Position numbers and translations under genes: made by a program
Assembly (NCBI RefSeq): GCF_003846135.1
Contig: NZ_RHHM01000006.1
Location: 1-64,000 of the forward strand
Direction of reading: 5' to 3'
Source: Erwinia psidii
GTDB lineage: Bacteria > Pseudomonadota > Gammaproteobacteria > Enterobacterales > Enterobacteriaceae
Length of the DNA stretch: 64,000 nucleotides
Shown here: positions 1 through 8,997 of the stretch, piece after piece
Numbering within the stretch: the stretch's first letter is position 1
Layout: each line of letters opens with the position of its first letter
The notes under the pieces: model-generated
Seen by the model: the letters and a program-made list of their open reading frames with translations, nothing else
Told to the model about the DNA's origin: nothing
Database searches by the model: none

Positions 1-104
1 CACTCGTCGGCAAAGAAGCAAGCTTCTTCCCGCTACCGTTCGACTTGCATGTGTTAGGCCTGCCGCCAGCGTTCAATCTGAGCCATGATCAAACTCTTCA
101 ATTT
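1..104 (-). rRNA. rrs: 16S ribosomal RNA, 5' end (partial)
   Basis: The reverse complement begins with the canonical 16S 5' end (AAATTGAAGAGTTTGATCAT) and continues through the conserved GGCTCAG and AACGCTGGCGGCAGGC stretches into the variable V1 loop before leaving the window. Only about 104 bases are present; the remainder lies to the left. The position next to gmhB matches E. coli rrnH, which is inferred from gene order only. Confidence 0.97.
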
Positions 105-264
105 AAAGTTTGATTTGCTTCACCGTTCATTAATGAACTGTGAAGCGATGCTCAAGGAAAACGTCGTAATGAATTACGTGTTCACTCTTAAGACTTGATA
201 TTTTTTTGCGCCTTACGGCGCGGATATCAATCCTGCGAGTGCCCACACAGATTGTCTGATAAAT

Positions 265-275
265 TGTTAAAGAGC
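265..275 (-). promoter_or_regulatory. rrn leader boxA antitermination element
   Basis: On the minus strand GCTCTTTAACA is followed by the rest of the conserved rrn leader (TTATCAGACAATCTGTGTGG, down to about 241). BoxA in the transcript recruits NusB-S10 and the rRNA antitermination complex. It lies between P2 and the 16S start, as in E. coli rrn operons. Confidence 0.85.
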
Positions 276-313
276 GGTGCGACCGGACATAACTGCCTGT
301 CGCGAGGTGGCGT

Positions 314-341
314 ATATTACGCTCTCCTCCTTCAGAGTCAA
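314..341 (-). promoter_or_regulatory. rrn P2 promoter
   Basis: The minus strand shows TTGACT (336-341), a 16-base spacer and TAATAT (314-319). This is the second of two tandem rrn promoters and sits about 120 bases downstream of P1. Confidence 0.8.
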
Positions 342-435
342 CGTCTTTTTGAGAAGAAGTTGCTCCGGCGGTTCAGCGTGCTGAACCTCTTAACCCGGCG
401 ACCCGTAAGCCGTTGTTCCGTGTCAGTGGTGGCGC

Positions 436-463
436 ATTATAGGGATGCGCCGCGGGAAGGCAA
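436..463 (-). promoter_or_regulatory. rrn P1 promoter
   Basis: The minus strand shows TTGCCT (458-463), a 16-base spacer and TATAAT (436-441), followed by a GC-rich discriminator (GCGCCACC). That discriminator is typical of promoters under stringent (ppGpp/DksA) control. A/T runs upstream (about 470-490) fit an UP element. The 16-base spacer is characteristic of rrn P1. dksA lies at the far end of this window. Confidence 0.8.
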
Positions 464-518
464 GCACAAAAACGAAGTTTTTTATCATTAGCTGAAACTT
501 CGTACAAAACGCTGTATT

Positions 519-1079
519 TTAGCCTTGTTTAATCCTTGCAGGCAGCTCAGCGAGGCTATTAATCACCCAGTCAGCTGCTTTTTCACCCTCTGCGGTAACC
601 GCCTTGCCGGTACGGACTAACACACATTTCCCCACACCAGCCGCTTTACCTGCAAGCAGGTCATCAATTTTGTCACCCACCATAAAGGAGGCTGCCATAT
701 CAATATTAAGTTCCTGCTGGGCAGACAGCAGCATGCCAGGCTGTGGTTTACGACAGTCACACTGCTGGCGATAGACATCCACAACAGCTTCCGGGTGATG
801 TGGACAAAACCAGATACCATCGAGATCTACGTCCCGATCGGCCAGCGACCAGTCCATCCATTCAGTCAGCTGCATAAAGGTATCTTCTGTAAAAATACCA
901 CGCGCGATACCAGACTGGTTTGTCACCAGCACCAATGCATAACCCATTTTTTTCAGTTCTCGCAGCGCATCAATCACGCCATCAATAAACTGAAAGTTAT
1001 CGATCTCATGGATATAGCCGTGATCAACATTTATCGTGCCGTCACGATCCAGAAAAATTGCGGGGACTTTGTCTGCCAC
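519..1079 (-). CDS. gmhB: D-glycero-beta-D-manno-heptose-1,7-bisphosphate 7-phosphatase GmhB
   Basis: GmhB removes the 7-phosphate from heptose 1,7-bisphosphate in the cytoplasmic pathway to ADP-heptose for the lipopolysaccharide inner core. The 186-residue protein is a full-length HAD-family phosphatase. The nucleophile motif FLDRDGT places Asp11 and Asp13 near the N-terminus. A Cys/His cluster around residues 92-109 (CPHHPE then CDCRKP) is the zinc site that distinguishes GmhB from related HisB phosphatases, and VGDKIDD is the C-terminal acidic motif. The start is GTG, with AGGAG upstream on the minus strand. It is divergent from metN and its 3' end faces the rrn promoters, as in E. coli. 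Confidence 0.95.
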   Translation of the reverse strand: MADKVPAIFLDRDGTINVDHGYIHEIDNFQFIDGVIDALRELKKMGYALVLVTNQSGIARGIFTEDTFMQLTEWMDWSLADRDVDLDGIWFCPHHPEAVVDVYRQQCDCRKPQPGMLLSAQQELNIDMAASFMVGDKIDDLLAGKAAGVGKCVLVRTGKAVTAEGEKAADWVINSLAELPARIKQG

Positions 1080-1168
1080 GTAGAAACTCCTGCTACAAAT
1101 GTTGCCACAGTGTATTGCATTATTATGCGTATAACGACAATGGCAGTTTAGATGACGTTGATTGATTC

Positions 1169-1184
1169 AGACGTCTGGATGCCT
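1169..1184. promoter_or_regulatory. Met box (MetJ operator) upstream of metNIQ
   Basis: A perfect 8-base Met box AGACGTCT occupies 1169-1176, with a weaker neighbour (GGATGCCT) directly after it. MetJ with S-adenosylmethionine binds tandem copies of this octamer. It lies 85-92 bases before the metN start, in the gmhB-metN divergent region, which fits repression of methionine uptake when methionine is plentiful. Confidence 0.7.
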
Positions 1185-1260
1185 TAACATCCAAGCGCCC
1201 TACGCCCTCTTTGGGATACACTAAAATTAAACACCACGGATAATCGTATTACCTAGAAAA

Positions 1261-2292
1261 ATGATAAAACTCTCTCACATTACCAAAGTATTTCGCCAGG
1301 GTGCGCGTACTGTTAACGCGCTGTCTGATGTCAGCCTGGAGGTACCAGCGGGTCAGATTTACGGCGTCATTGGTGCCTCAGGCGCGGGTAAAAGTACCCT
1401 GATTCGTTGTGTTAATTTACTTGAGCGACCAACGTCCGGTAGCGTATTGGTCGATAACCAGGATTTGACCACGCTTTCTGAAAGTCAGCTAACACTGGCT
1501 CGTCGGCAAATTGGTATGATCTTTCAGCATTTTAACCTGCTGAACTCCCGAACGGCAGCAGGCAATGTGGCACTACCACTGGAACTGGGAAAAATGTCTG
1601 GAACCGATATTAAAACGCGCGTGAGTGAATTGCTGGAGCTGGTTGGTCTGGCCGATAAGCACGATGCCTGGCCTGCCAATCTTTCCGGCGGACAAAAGCA
1701 GCGCGTAGCTATAGCCCGCGCGCTGGCCAGCAACCCCAAGGTTTTATTGTGTGACGAAGCTACCAGCGCACTTGATCCGGCTACAACCCGTTCTATCCTT
1801 GAATTGCTGAAAGACATCAATCGCCGACTGGGCATCACCATTCTGTTAATTACCCATGAAATGGATGTGGTGAAGCGTATCTGTGATCGGGTCGCGGTGA
1901 TAAGTCACGGTGAGCTGATTGAACAGGATACGGTGAGTGAAGTGTTCTCGCACCCTAAGACGCCACTGGCACAGCAATTTATTCAGTCAACGCTGCATCT
2001 GGATATTCCTGATGACTATGCCGCCCGTCTGTCAACAGAGTCCCGAACGGGCAGCGTTCCTTTATTGCGTCTGGAGTTCACGGGTAAATCGGTCGATGCG
2101 CCGCTGCTTTCAGAAGTAGCCCGCAAATTTAACGTGAACAACAACATTATCAGTGCGCAAATGGATTATGCCGGTGGCGTAAAGTTCGGCATTATGCTGG
2201 CAGAAATGCATGGTACAGATATGGATACCCGCGCAACGATCGAGTTTCTGAAAGAGCATCATGTAAAGGTGGAGGTTTTAGGCTATGTCTGA
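1261..2292 (+). CDS. metN: Methionine ABC transporter ATP-binding protein MetN
   Basis: MetN is the cytoplasmic ATPase of the MetNIQ high-affinity D/L-methionine importer. The 343-residue chain has Walker A GASGAGKS (38-45), the ABC signature LSGGQ (141-145), Walker B ending in DEATS (about 165) and the switch histidine in THEMD (about 198). A C-terminal ACT-like NIL domain from about residue 265 binds methionine and causes transinhibition in the family. It overlaps metI by 8 bases, so the two are translationally coupled, and a Met box lies upstream. Length equals that of E. coli MetN. Confidence 0.97.
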   Translation: MIKLSHITKVFRQGARTVNALSDVSLEVPAGQIYGVIGASGAGKSTLIRCVNLLERPTSGSVLVDNQDLTTLSESQLTLARRQIGMIFQHFNLLNSRTAAGNVALPLELGKMSGTDIKTRVSELLELVGLADKHDAWPANLSGGQKQRVAIARALASNPKVLLCDEATSALDPATTRSILELLKDINRRLGITILLITHEMDVVKRICDRVAVISHGELIEQDTVSEVFSHPKTPLAQQFIQSTLHLDIPDDYAARLSTESRTGSVPLLRLEFTGKSVDAPLLSEVARKFNVNNNIISAQMDYAGGVKFGIMLAEMHGTDMDTRATIEFLKEHHVKVEVLGYV

Positions 2293-2938
2293 AGCAATGA
2301 TTATGCTGCTCTGCCGGGGCGTATGGGAGACACTGGTGATGACATTTGTCTCCGGTTTTTTCGGCTTTGTACTTGGCCTGCCGCTGGGCGTCCTGCTGTA
2401 TGTCAGCCGCCCGAAACAGATTATTGAAAACCGGCTGCTGTACCGCTCACTGTCCGCACTGGTGAATATTTTCCGAGCCATTCCGTTTATCATTTTGCTG
2501 GTATGGATGATCCCTTTCACCCGGCTGATTGTTGGCACCTCAATTGGCTTACAGGCCGCTATTGTCCCACTGACTCTTGGTGCCGCGCCATTCATCGCTC
2601 GTATGGTGGAAAATACGCTGCTGGAGCTGCCCACCGGATTGATCGAAGCCTCACGGGCTATGGGAGCAACCCCGATACAAATCATAAAAAAAGTGTTGCT
2701 GCCAGAAGCGCTGCCGGGTTTGATCAATGCAGCGACCATTACACTTATCACCCTGGTCGGATATTCCGCGATGGGAGGAGCCGTCGGTGCCGGTGGGCTT
2801 GGCCAGATAGGCATTCAGTATGGTTATATCGGTTATAACGCAACAGTGATGAATACGGTATTAGTGTTGTTAGTGATTTTAGTGTATTTGATCCAGTTCT
2901 GTGGCGAACGCATTGCGCGTGCCGTCACCCACAAATAA
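2285..2938 (+). CDS. metI: Methionine ABC transporter permease MetI
   Basis: MetI is the inner-membrane subunit that forms the methionine translocation path with MetN. The 217-residue protein has about five hydrophobic segments. The conserved permease EAA loop appears around residues 120-140 ([15 protein letters not shown]), where it contacts the ATPase. Its ATG lies inside the metN 3' end. A 30-base gap separates it from metQ, which completes the three-gene operon. Confidence 0.97.
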   Translation: MSEAMIMLLCRGVWETLVMTFVSGFFGFVLGLPLGVLLYVSRPKQIIENRLLYRSLSALVNIFRAIPFIILLVWMIPFTRLIVGTSIGLQAAIVPLTLGAAPFIARMVENTLLELPTGLIEASRAMGATPIQIIKKVLLPEALPGLINAATITLITLVGYSAMGGAVGAGGLGQIGIQYGYIGYNATVMNTVLVLLVILVYLIQFCGERIARAVTHK

Positions 2939-2968
2939 ACAACCATACATTCTGATAAAGGAAGGGAT

Positions 2969-3784
2969 ATGTCTTTTAATTTTAAAACATTTGCCGCTGT
3001 GGGTGCGCTTATTGGTACACTGGCGCTGGTAGGTTGCGATCAGAAAGAAAAAGATCCAAACCATATTAAAGTTGGCGTCATAGTCGGTGCCGAGCAGCAG
3101 GTTGCTGAAGTGGCCAAAAAAGTCGCCAAAGATAAATATGGTCTGGATGTTGAGCTGGTGACCTTCAACGATTATGTTCTGCCAAACGAAGCGTTAAATA
3201 AAGGCGATATTGATGTAAACGCCTTCCAGCATAAACCTTACCTGGATCAGCAAATCAAGGATCGCGGCTACAAGCTGGTTCCGGTCGGTAATACCTTTGT
3301 TTATCCGATCGCAGGCTACTCCAGGAAAATTAAATCACTGGATGAACTCCAGCACGGCGCGCAGGTTGCTATCCCTAACGATCCTACCAACCTTGGTCGT
3401 TCACTGCTTCTGCTGCAAAAAGAGGGGCTGATCAAACTGAAAGAGGGGGTTGGCTTGCTGCCAACGTCGCTGGATGTGGTAGAGAATCCGAAAAACATCA
3501 AGCTGGTAGAACTCGAAGCCCCACAATTACCTCGCTCTCTTGACGATCAGCAAATTGCGCTGGCAGTGATTAACACCACCTATGCCAGCCAGATCAACCT
3601 GACACCAGCAAAAGATGGCATTTTTGTGGAAGACAAAAACTCGCCATACGTAAATCTGATTGTGGCTCGTGAAGATAATAAAGATGCTGAAAACGTGAAA
3701 AAATTCGTCCAGGCCTATCAGTCTGATGAAGTAAGCGACGCGGCAAATAAAACCTTCAATGGCGGAGCGGTAAAAGGCTGGTAA
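2969..3784 (+). CDS. metQ: Methionine-binding lipoprotein MetQ
   Basis: MetQ captures methionine in the periplasm and delivers it to MetNI. The 271-residue precursor has a lipoprotein signal peptide with lipobox LVGC, so Cys23 would be lipidated. The NlpA-family substrate-binding fold follows (VGVIVGAEQQVAEVA near the start, VNAFQHKPYLD mid-chain). AAGGAAG precedes the ATG. It is the last gene of metNIQ. Confidence 0.97.
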   Translation: MSFNFKTFAAVGALIGTLALVGCDQKEKDPNHIKVGVIVGAEQQVAEVAKKVAKDKYGLDVELVTFNDYVLPNEALNKGDIDVNAFQHKPYLDQQIKDRGYKLVPVGNTFVYPIAGYSRKIKSLDELQHGAQVAIPNDPTNLGRSLLLLQKEGLIKLKEGVGLLPTSLDVVENPKNIKLVELEAPQLPRSLDDQQIALAVINTTYASQINLTPAKDGIFVEDKNSPYVNLIVAREDNKDAENVKKFVQAYQSDEVSDAANKTFNGGAVKGW

Positions 3785-3820
3785 ATCAGCGCAAAAACAC
3801 CGAACTTACAGCATTATTTT

Positions 3821-3848
3821 ATCAAAGCGGGCGAAAGTCCGCTTTGAT
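3821..3848 (+). terminator. Hairpin after metNIQ
   Basis: A 10-bp perfect inverted repeat (ATCAAAGCGG / CCGCTTTGAT) surrounds an 8-base loop whose centre is GAAA. It lies 37 bases after metQ. No clear T-run follows, so it may be a weak terminator or an mRNA 3'-end stabiliser. Confidence 0.55.
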
Positions 3849-3926
3849 ACATTCTGAGCGCTTGTCATTTAACACCGGGCTTGTTTCAATAACGCCACTT
3901 TGATTACCGAACATGAGGATTTTCCC

Positions 3927-4331
3927 ATGCGTGTTTTACCGCTCTGCTTGTTAGCCCTTTCGCTGACAGGATGCTCGCTGCTGCAAAAGCCGTACAAACC
4001 GGTCAAACCCTTCAGCCAGCCCACGCAAACCGTGTCGGAACAGGCCAAGACAGTCTCCCATCCGGCACCGGTAAAACTGTACACCAATGCCAGCGATCTG
4101 ATGAACGGGCCTTTTCGCGATTTAGGGGAAGTCTATGGTGAAGATTGTCAGAATAACCGACAAAGCTCGCCCCCAAACATTAATACTGCGCGCAAGCGGC
4201 TGCAAATCCACGCGGCAAATATGAAAGCCAATGCGGTATTACTGCACCGCTGTGAAATTGTCAGCGATACACAGGGATGTTTCCGCAAGGCGGTGTGTGA
4301 AGGCTCAGCACTGAAAGTAACCCGGCAATGA
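3927..4331 (+). CDS. rcsF: Rcs stress-sensing outer-membrane lipoprotein RcsF
   Basis: RcsF senses envelope damage and activates the Rcs phosphorelay through IgaA. The 134-residue reading has a short signal peptide ending in lipobox LTGC (Cys16). A proline/lysine/glutamine-rich linker follows, then a compact domain with the four cysteines (GEDC, HRC, QGC, AVC) that form the two disulfides of RcsF. I chose the internal ATG because AGGA precedes it and it begins directly with the signal peptide; a longer reading from 3900 would add nine residues. Its stop overlaps the trmO start by 4 bases. Confidence 0.95.
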   Translation: MRVLPLCLLALSLTGCSLLQKPYKPVKPFSQPTQTVSEQAKTVSHPAPVKLYTNASDLMNGPFRDLGEVYGEDCQNNRQSSPPNINTARKRLQIHAANMKANAVLLHRCEIVSDTQGCFRKAVCEGSALKVTRQ

Positions 4332-5035
4332 ATTCTTTTGCCTTCCAGCAAATCGGCACTATCCGCTCCCCCTGGAAAGAGAAGTTTGCCGTGCCTCGCC
4401 AACCGGGCCTGATTCAGGATGGCGGTGGGGAACTGCATTTGCAAGCACCCTATAATCAGACGGATGCAGTACGCGGGCTGGAAGCGTTCAGCCATATCTG
4501 GCTGCTGTTTATCTTCCATCACACCATGGCAGAAGGATGGCAGCCAACCGTTCGCCCTCCCAGACTGGGTGGAAATGCCCGCGTTGGCGTTTTCGCCACC
4601 CGTTCCACCTTTCGCCCAAACCCTGTGGGTATGTCGTTGGTTGAACTGACCGGAATTCGCACAGAAAAAAAGACAGTGATACTTGAACTGGGTAGCCTCG
4701 ATCTGGTTGATGGCACACCGGTTATTGATATTAAACCTTATCTGCCTTTTGCCGAATCACTCCCCCAGGCACGGGCCGGTTTTGCGCAACAAGCGCCGGC
4801 AGCTGATATGCCAGTTACGTTTTCCCCTGAAGCGCAACAGCAGATTGCCGGACAGCAAACCCGCTATCCTCATCTCGAACGTTTTATCCGACAGACTCTT
4901 GCTCAGGATCCTCGTCCGGCATATCACAAAACTGCACACACCGATCGGGAATACGCCGCCTGGCTGCTGGATTTCAACGTGCGCTGGCGTGTCACCGCAA
5001 GCGAGACCATCGTAACCGCCATCGACGACCGTTAA
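4328..5035 (+). CDS. trmO: tRNA (N6-threonylcarbamoyladenosine(37)-N6)-methyltransferase TrmO (TsaA family)
   Basis: TrmO (formerly YaeB) uses S-adenosylmethionine to methylate t6A at position 37 of tRNA-Thr(GGU), giving m6t6A. The 235-residue protein has the TsaA-family beta-barrel core, with RSPWKEKFAVPRQPG near the N-terminus and the conserved central ARVGVFATRSTFRPNPVG block. Its ATG overlaps the rcsF stop (ATGA), so the two genes are translationally coupled. proS follows after 110 bases. Confidence 0.95.
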   Translation: MNSFAFQQIGTIRSPWKEKFAVPRQPGLIQDGGGELHLQAPYNQTDAVRGLEAFSHIWLLFIFHHTMAEGWQPTVRPPRLGGNARVGVFATRSTFRPNPVGMSLVELTGIRTEKKTVILELGSLDLVDGTPVIDIKPYLPFAESLPQARAGFAQQAPAADMPVTFSPEAQQQIAGQQTRYPHLERFIRQTLAQDPRPAYHKTAHTDREYAAWLLDFNVRWRVTASETIVTAIDDR

Positions 5036-5145
5036 TTTATCTTCCGGCATCTTTTGACTCTTCAGACACGCTGGTACACTAGCCGCCAGCAATTTCTTTA
5101 CAGGGCTTAATTAGTAAGCTTTCTGTTTAACTGGGATCGTAATTC

Positions 5146-6864
5146 ATGCGCACTACTCAATATTTGCTCTCCACTCTGAAGGAGACTCCTGCCGACGCTG
5201 AAGTGATCAGCCACCAGCTGATGCTTCGCGCCGGTATGATCCGCAAACTGGCCTCCGGCCTCTACACCTGGCTACCAACTGGCCTGCGCGTATTGAAAAA
5301 AGTTGAAAACATTGTACGTGAAGAGATGAATAATGCGGGTGCTATCGAGATTTCCATGCCTGTGGTACAGCCTGCTGATTTGTGGCAGGAAAGTGGCCGC
5401 TTTGAGCAGTATGGCCCTGAACTGCTGCGCTTTGTCGATCGTGGCGACCGCCCTTTTGTACTTGGCCCAACGCATGAAGAGGTGGTCACCGATCTCATCC
5501 GTAATGAACTCAGCTCTTACAAGCAGTTGCCGCTGAATGTATTTCAGATCCAGACCAAATTCCGTGACGAAGTACGGCCGCGTTTTGGTGTGATGCGTTC
5601 GCGCGAGTTCATTATGAAAGACGCTTACTCTTTTCATACCTCGCAGGCGTCTCTTCAGGCCACTTATGATGATATGTACCGTGCCTACAGTCAGTGTTTC
5701 AGCCGCATGGGTCTGGACTTTCGTGCTGTTCAGGCGGATACCGGTTCCATTGGCGGTAGCGCATCTCATGAGTTTCAGGTACTGGCACAAAGTGGTGAAG
5801 ATGACATTATTTTCTCAACGGATTCCGACTATGCGGCCAACATGGAACTGGCTGAAGCTGTAGCGCCGACCGAAGGCCGTGCAGAAGCCACTCAGCCATT
5901 AACCGAAATCGACACGCCTGATGCAAAAACGATCGCGGCCCTGGTTGAGCAGTTTAATCTGCCGATTAAAAAAACGGTCAAGACACTGCTGGTCAAAGCC
6001 ACCAAAGAAAGCGGCCACGATCTTGTCGCGCTGCTGGTACGTGGCGATCACGAACTGAATGAAGTAAAAGCCGAAAAAATTGATATTGTTGCTGCGCCAC
6101 TGGCCTTCGCCAGTGAAGAAGAGATCCGCGCGGCTATCGGTGCGGGACCGGGGTCACTGGGTCCATTAGGCCTTACTTTGCCAGTAATCGCTGACCGCAC
6201 TGTTGCCACCATGAGCGACTTTTCAGCGGGTGCAAATAAAGACGATAAACATTTTACCGGCATCAACTGGCTGCGCGATCTGCCATTGCCACGAGTGGAA
6301 GACATCCGCAACGTGGTCGAAGGCGATGCCAGCCCGGACGGAAAAGGCACTCTGCTGATTAAACGCGGTATCGAAGTAGGACATATCTTCCAGCTGGGCA
6401 CGAAATACTCTGAAGCGATGAAAGCGGCCGTTCAGGGTGAAGAGGGCCGTAACCAGACCCTGACCATGGGCTGCTACGGTATTGGCATCACCCGTATTGT
6501 TGCTGCGGCAATTGAGCAGAATCATGATGAGCGCGGTATTATCTGGCCAGACGCGCTGGCCCCCTTTCAGGTGGCGATCCTGCCCATGAACATGCACAAA
6601 TCTTTCCGTGTGAAGGATCTGGCAGAAGATCTGTATCAGCAATTGCGAGCGAAAAGCGTTGAGGTCATTCTGGATGACCGCAAAGAGCGTCCGGGTGTCA
6701 TGTTTGCCGATATGGAACTGATTGGTGTACCGCACACCATCGTCATCGGCGAGCGTAACCTCGACAGCGAAGAGATTGAGTATAAATCCCGCCGCGAAGG
6801 TGAAAAAAGAATGATTAAAACCGGTGAAATCCTCGATTTCCTGATCCGCGAACTGAAAGCCTGA
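5146..6864 (+). CDS. proS: Prolyl-tRNA synthetase ProS
   Basis: ProS charges tRNA-Pro. The 572-residue chain is the long bacterial type. Its class II catalytic core is split by an editing (INS) domain at about residues 225-400 that clears mischarged Ala-tRNA-Pro. The class II motif 2 region ([25 protein letters not shown]) lies near residue 140-165, motif 3 (GCYGIGITR) near residue 445, and the anticodon-binding domain fills the C-terminus. The start ATG lies 110 bases after trmO. In E. coli nlpE follows this gene; here it does not. Confidence 0.98.
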   Translation: MRTTQYLLSTLKETPADAEVISHQLMLRAGMIRKLASGLYTWLPTGLRVLKKVENIVREEMNNAGAIEISMPVVQPADLWQESGRFEQYGPELLRFVDRGDRPFVLGPTHEEVVTDLIRNELSSYKQLPLNVFQIQTKFRDEVRPRFGVMRSREFIMKDAYSFHTSQASLQATYDDMYRAYSQCFSRMGLDFRAVQADTGSIGGSASHEFQVLAQSGEDDIIFSTDSDYAANMELAEAVAPTEGRAEATQPLTEIDTPDAKTIAALVEQFNLPIKKTVKTLLVKATKESGHDLVALLVRGDHELNEVKAEKIDIVAAPLAFASEEEIRAAIGAGPGSLGPLGLTLPVIADRTVATMSDFSAGANKDDKHFTGINWLRDLPLPRVEDIRNVVEGDASPDGKGTLLIKRGIEVGHIFQLGTKYSEAMKAAVQGEEGRNQTLTMGCYGIGITRIVAAAIEQNHDERGIIWPDALAPFQVAILPMNMHKSFRVKDLAEDLYQQLRAKSVEVILDDRKERPGVMFADMELIGVPHTIVIGERNLDSEEIEYKSRREGEKRMIKTGEILDFLIRELKA

Positions 6865-6875
6865 AAATGAGCATC

Positions 6876-6895
6876 GGCGGGCTGTCCGGCCCGCC
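6876..6895 (+). terminator. Hairpin after proS
   Basis: GGCGGGC and GCCCGCC form a 7-bp GC stem with loop TGTCCG, beginning 12 bases after the proS stop. No strong T-run follows, so its efficiency is uncertain. Confidence 0.5.
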
Positions 6896-7279
6896 AGCAA
6901 CCTTCCACTTGTTATCAGCTAGCTATCTGGCCACCGGCTTACGCTTCTGGCAGGCAATAATTATTGTTCAACCGGGCAATAGCCTGAATATCGATTATTT
7001 CCGGCCTGTATGACAGCGGTCATCAATTACACTTTGTGTTTTTATCAGAAGCCGCACCAAAGTTACGCCCTGCGACGTGTAAATGACCGTCTTTCCCCCG
7101 ATCATATTGACTCATGCGCTAATTGCAGTGAAAACGAAGCCGGGGCGTTTTCGCCATCAGCACAGGAGGTAACATTCTGATATTTTCGCCAGCACTTGCT
7201 CTGCCTGAACGCTGAGGTCATTCTGATAGCCCGATAGCGAAAAGCAGCCTCACCGGAGCCGTCGCAACTATTTTTTATA
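6896..7279. other. Gene-free interval where nlpE sits in E. coli
   Basis: About 380 bases between proS and the convergent arfB. In E. coli the Cpx-activating lipoprotein gene nlpE lies here. No signal peptide, lipobox or conserved reading frame is visible in any frame. The only long frame (minus strand, 7102-7287) runs across the arfB stop and resembles nothing I know. I see no recognisable remnant of nlpE. Confidence 0.6.
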
Positions 7280-7699
7280 TCATTCACGGCCGCAACACGG
7301 CTTTCCGCGAAGTGACTTAATGCCGGATTTACGGGACTTGGACTCCAGTCGTCGCTGCTTTGAAGCCCTGGTTGGCCTTGTCGCTCGTCGCGTTTTCTCC
7401 ACTACCGTCAATTCCTGAATCAGATTTTCCAACCGCTTCAGCGCTGCCTCACGGTTCATTTCCTGACTGCGGTACTCCTGCGCTTTGATAATCACCACGC
7501 CCTGGGCAATCAGATGGTGGCTGGCTGCCAGCAGACGCTCTTTATAAAACACCGGCAGACTGGAGGCGCGAATATCAAAACGCAGATGGATAGCGGTAGC
7601 ACTTTTATTAACATGTTGACCACCGTTACCCTGAGCCCTGATTGCCGTCAGCTCCAGTTCACTGTCGGCAATGGTCACGCTGCGTGAAAGAACAATCAT
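7280..7699 (-). CDS. arfB: Alternative ribosome-rescue factor ArfB (peptidyl-tRNA hydrolase)
   Basis: ArfB (YaeJ) enters stalled ribosomes lacking a stop codon and hydrolyses peptidyl-tRNA without tmRNA. The 139-residue protein has the class I release-factor GGQ motif (residues 26-28, within [13 protein letters not shown]). Its C-terminal tail, rich in Lys/Arg (about residues 105-139), inserts into the empty mRNA channel in this family. Its ATG overlaps the yaeQ stop by 4 bases, so yaeQ-arfB is a coupled pair. Length is within one residue of E. coli ArfB. Confidence 0.95.
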   Translation of the reverse strand: MIVLSRSVTIADSELELTAIRAQGNGGQHVNKSATAIHLRFDIRASSLPVFYKERLLAASHHLIAQGVVIIKAQEYRSQEMNREAALKRLENLIQELTVVEKTRRATRPTRASKQRRLESKSRKSGIKSLRGKPCCGRE

Positions 7700-8250
7700 A
7701 TGATGTTGCCATTTTTCAGCCAGTCGGTAAAACGCAGTTCAAGATGGTTTTTCTCATCGGACAGCCAAATCGTACCGTCCTGTACTGTGGCCTGGAGATG
7801 CATTGATCGGGCTGCCATCCCGGCCAGAGCCTGCATTTGGTGATCGTCAAGGAAACGCACGCTGAGATTTTCCAGCTGTGCCAGTCGGCGTTGATTCTGC
7901 TGCCACCAGATCTGTGCAGCGCGCGCATTGTAGGCGTATAAAAAAACACTCGCTGCACGGTTACAGGCTTTTTTTATACGGCGCTCATCGGGTAGCCCCA
8001 GCTCAACCCAAACCTCAATGCCATTATGGTCATTCATGCGCCAGATCTCTGGCTCATCTTCAGCACTCAAACCACGGGTAAAAACCAGCCTTTCATCCGC
8101 GTTTACTAACCAGGCCAGCAAACGCAGCATCAGCCGTTCTTCTGTTTCGGAAGGATGACGGGCCAGCGTCAGATTGCTGTCAATAAAAACATGCCGATCC
8201 ATATCAGCGATGTTAATCATCGCTTTGTAAATAGTCGCTTTGAGTGCCAT
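7696..8250 (-). CDS. yaeQ: YaeQ family protein
   Basis: YaeQ is a conserved enterobacterial protein of about 180 residues with a PD-(D/E)XK nuclease-like fold. Its biochemical role is unsettled; genetically it was linked to suppression of rfaH defects. The 184-residue frame begins [20 protein letters not shown] and contains the family blocks [14 protein letters not shown] and [15 protein letters not shown]. It is the first gene of the yaeQ-arfB pair and diverges from yaeP. The family assignment is clear; a function is not. Confidence 0.93.
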   Translation of the reverse strand: MALKATIYKAMINIADMDRHVFIDSNLTLARHPSETEERLMLRLLAWLVNADERLVFTRGLSAEDEPEIWRMNDHNGIEVWVELGLPDERRIKKACNRAASVFLYAYNARAAQIWWQQNQRRLAQLENLSVRFLDDHQMQALAGMAARSMHLQATVQDGTIWLSDEKNHLELRFTDWLKNGNII

Positions 8251-8378
8251 AACGTTCCTTATATTAATCGCCTGCTATTGTAACCTGTTAAGACAGCAAA
8301 TCACTCGACGTCAGGCTGATTTCACGTAAATTCCTGTGTTATAGTCGTCGAATTACCAGAGGAAAATCTTGAGGTGTA

Positions 8379-8582
8379 ATGGTGCAGAGGTATAGCGAAT
8401 TAGTTCGCCGTAAATACGCCGGGATAGGCAGCGGCGACCTGGGATACGTGCCGGATGCACTGGGTTGCGTGCTAAAAACACTCGATGAGATAGCGGCTAA
8501 TACTGAGCTACACTCTTCCATCAGGGAACAGGCAGCATTTGCTGCTGCAAACTTATTGGTGAGCGATTATGTTAACGAATGA
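8379..8582 (+). CDS. yaeP: Small conserved protein YaeP (UPF0253)
   Basis: A 67-residue protein nearly identical in pattern to E. coli YaeP, with the conserved [15 protein letters not shown] block (about residues 19-33) and the C-terminal [12 protein letters not shown]. No function is established for the family. It has a good Shine-Dalgarno (GAGGT, 8369-8373), and its end overlaps the rof start by 14 bases. That overlap suggests translational coupling with the Rho inhibitor gene. Confidence 0.93.
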   Translation: MVQRYSELVRRKYAGIGSGDLGYVPDALGCVLKTLDEIAANTELHSSIREQAAFAAANLLVSDYVNE

Positions 8583-8832
8583 AGCCTACAAACCGATAAA
8601 CTGCGATGATTACGACAACCTGGAACTCGCCTGTCAGAATAACTGGACGCTGGTGCTGGCATTGAAAAATGGTGAACAGCTGAAAGCCATAGCAACTGAC
8701 ATGGTGTCACGCAAAAATGTGGAATATCTTGCTGTTGCTCTCTCTGGCGAAGTAAGGGAGTTACGCCTGGACCACATTGCCAGCTTCAGTCACCCGGATT
8801 TAGGTACTGTTATCGTCAGTGAGTCCGATTAG
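8569..8832 (+). CDS. rof: Rho-binding antiterminator Rof
   Basis: Rof (YaeO) binds the Rho hexamer and blocks Rho-dependent termination. The 87-residue chain carries the conserved [16 protein letters not shown] block (residues 7-22), [11 protein letters not shown] in the middle and [18 protein letters not shown] near the end, matching E. coli Rof with a slightly longer N-terminus. It overlaps yaeP and ends just before a hairpin. Confidence 0.95.
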   Translation: MLTNEAYKPINCDDYDNLELACQNNWTLVLALKNGEQLKAIATDMVSRKNVEYLAVALSGEVRELRLDHIASFSHPDLGTVIVSESD

Positions 8833-8839
8833 TGTCCGG

Positions 8840-8859
8840 TGGGCGGGCTTCCCCGCCCA
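8840..8859 (+). terminator. Hairpin after rof
   Basis: TGGGCGGG and CCCGCCCA form an 8-bp GC-rich stem around a CTTC tetraloop, 7 bases after the rof stop. The sequence after it (AAATCGCG) lacks a T-run. The compact stem and UUCG-like loop still favour a 3'-end structure. Confidence 0.6.
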
Positions 8860-8997
8860 AAATCGCGACGTAATACACTGCCAAATCGCTGACATCCCAT
8901 ATTGCCCAGCAGCTCCCGCAAGCTTTCACCACGTTACTAACCTCTGCCAGCGCGTAATTTTGCATAATAATTTTCCCGGCCACCAGCCGGTTTCAGG

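Noticed and set aside
195-491. 98-residue plus-strand open frame near the left edge
   Set aside because: It runs antisense through the rrn P1/P2 promoters and leader, which explain the sequence.
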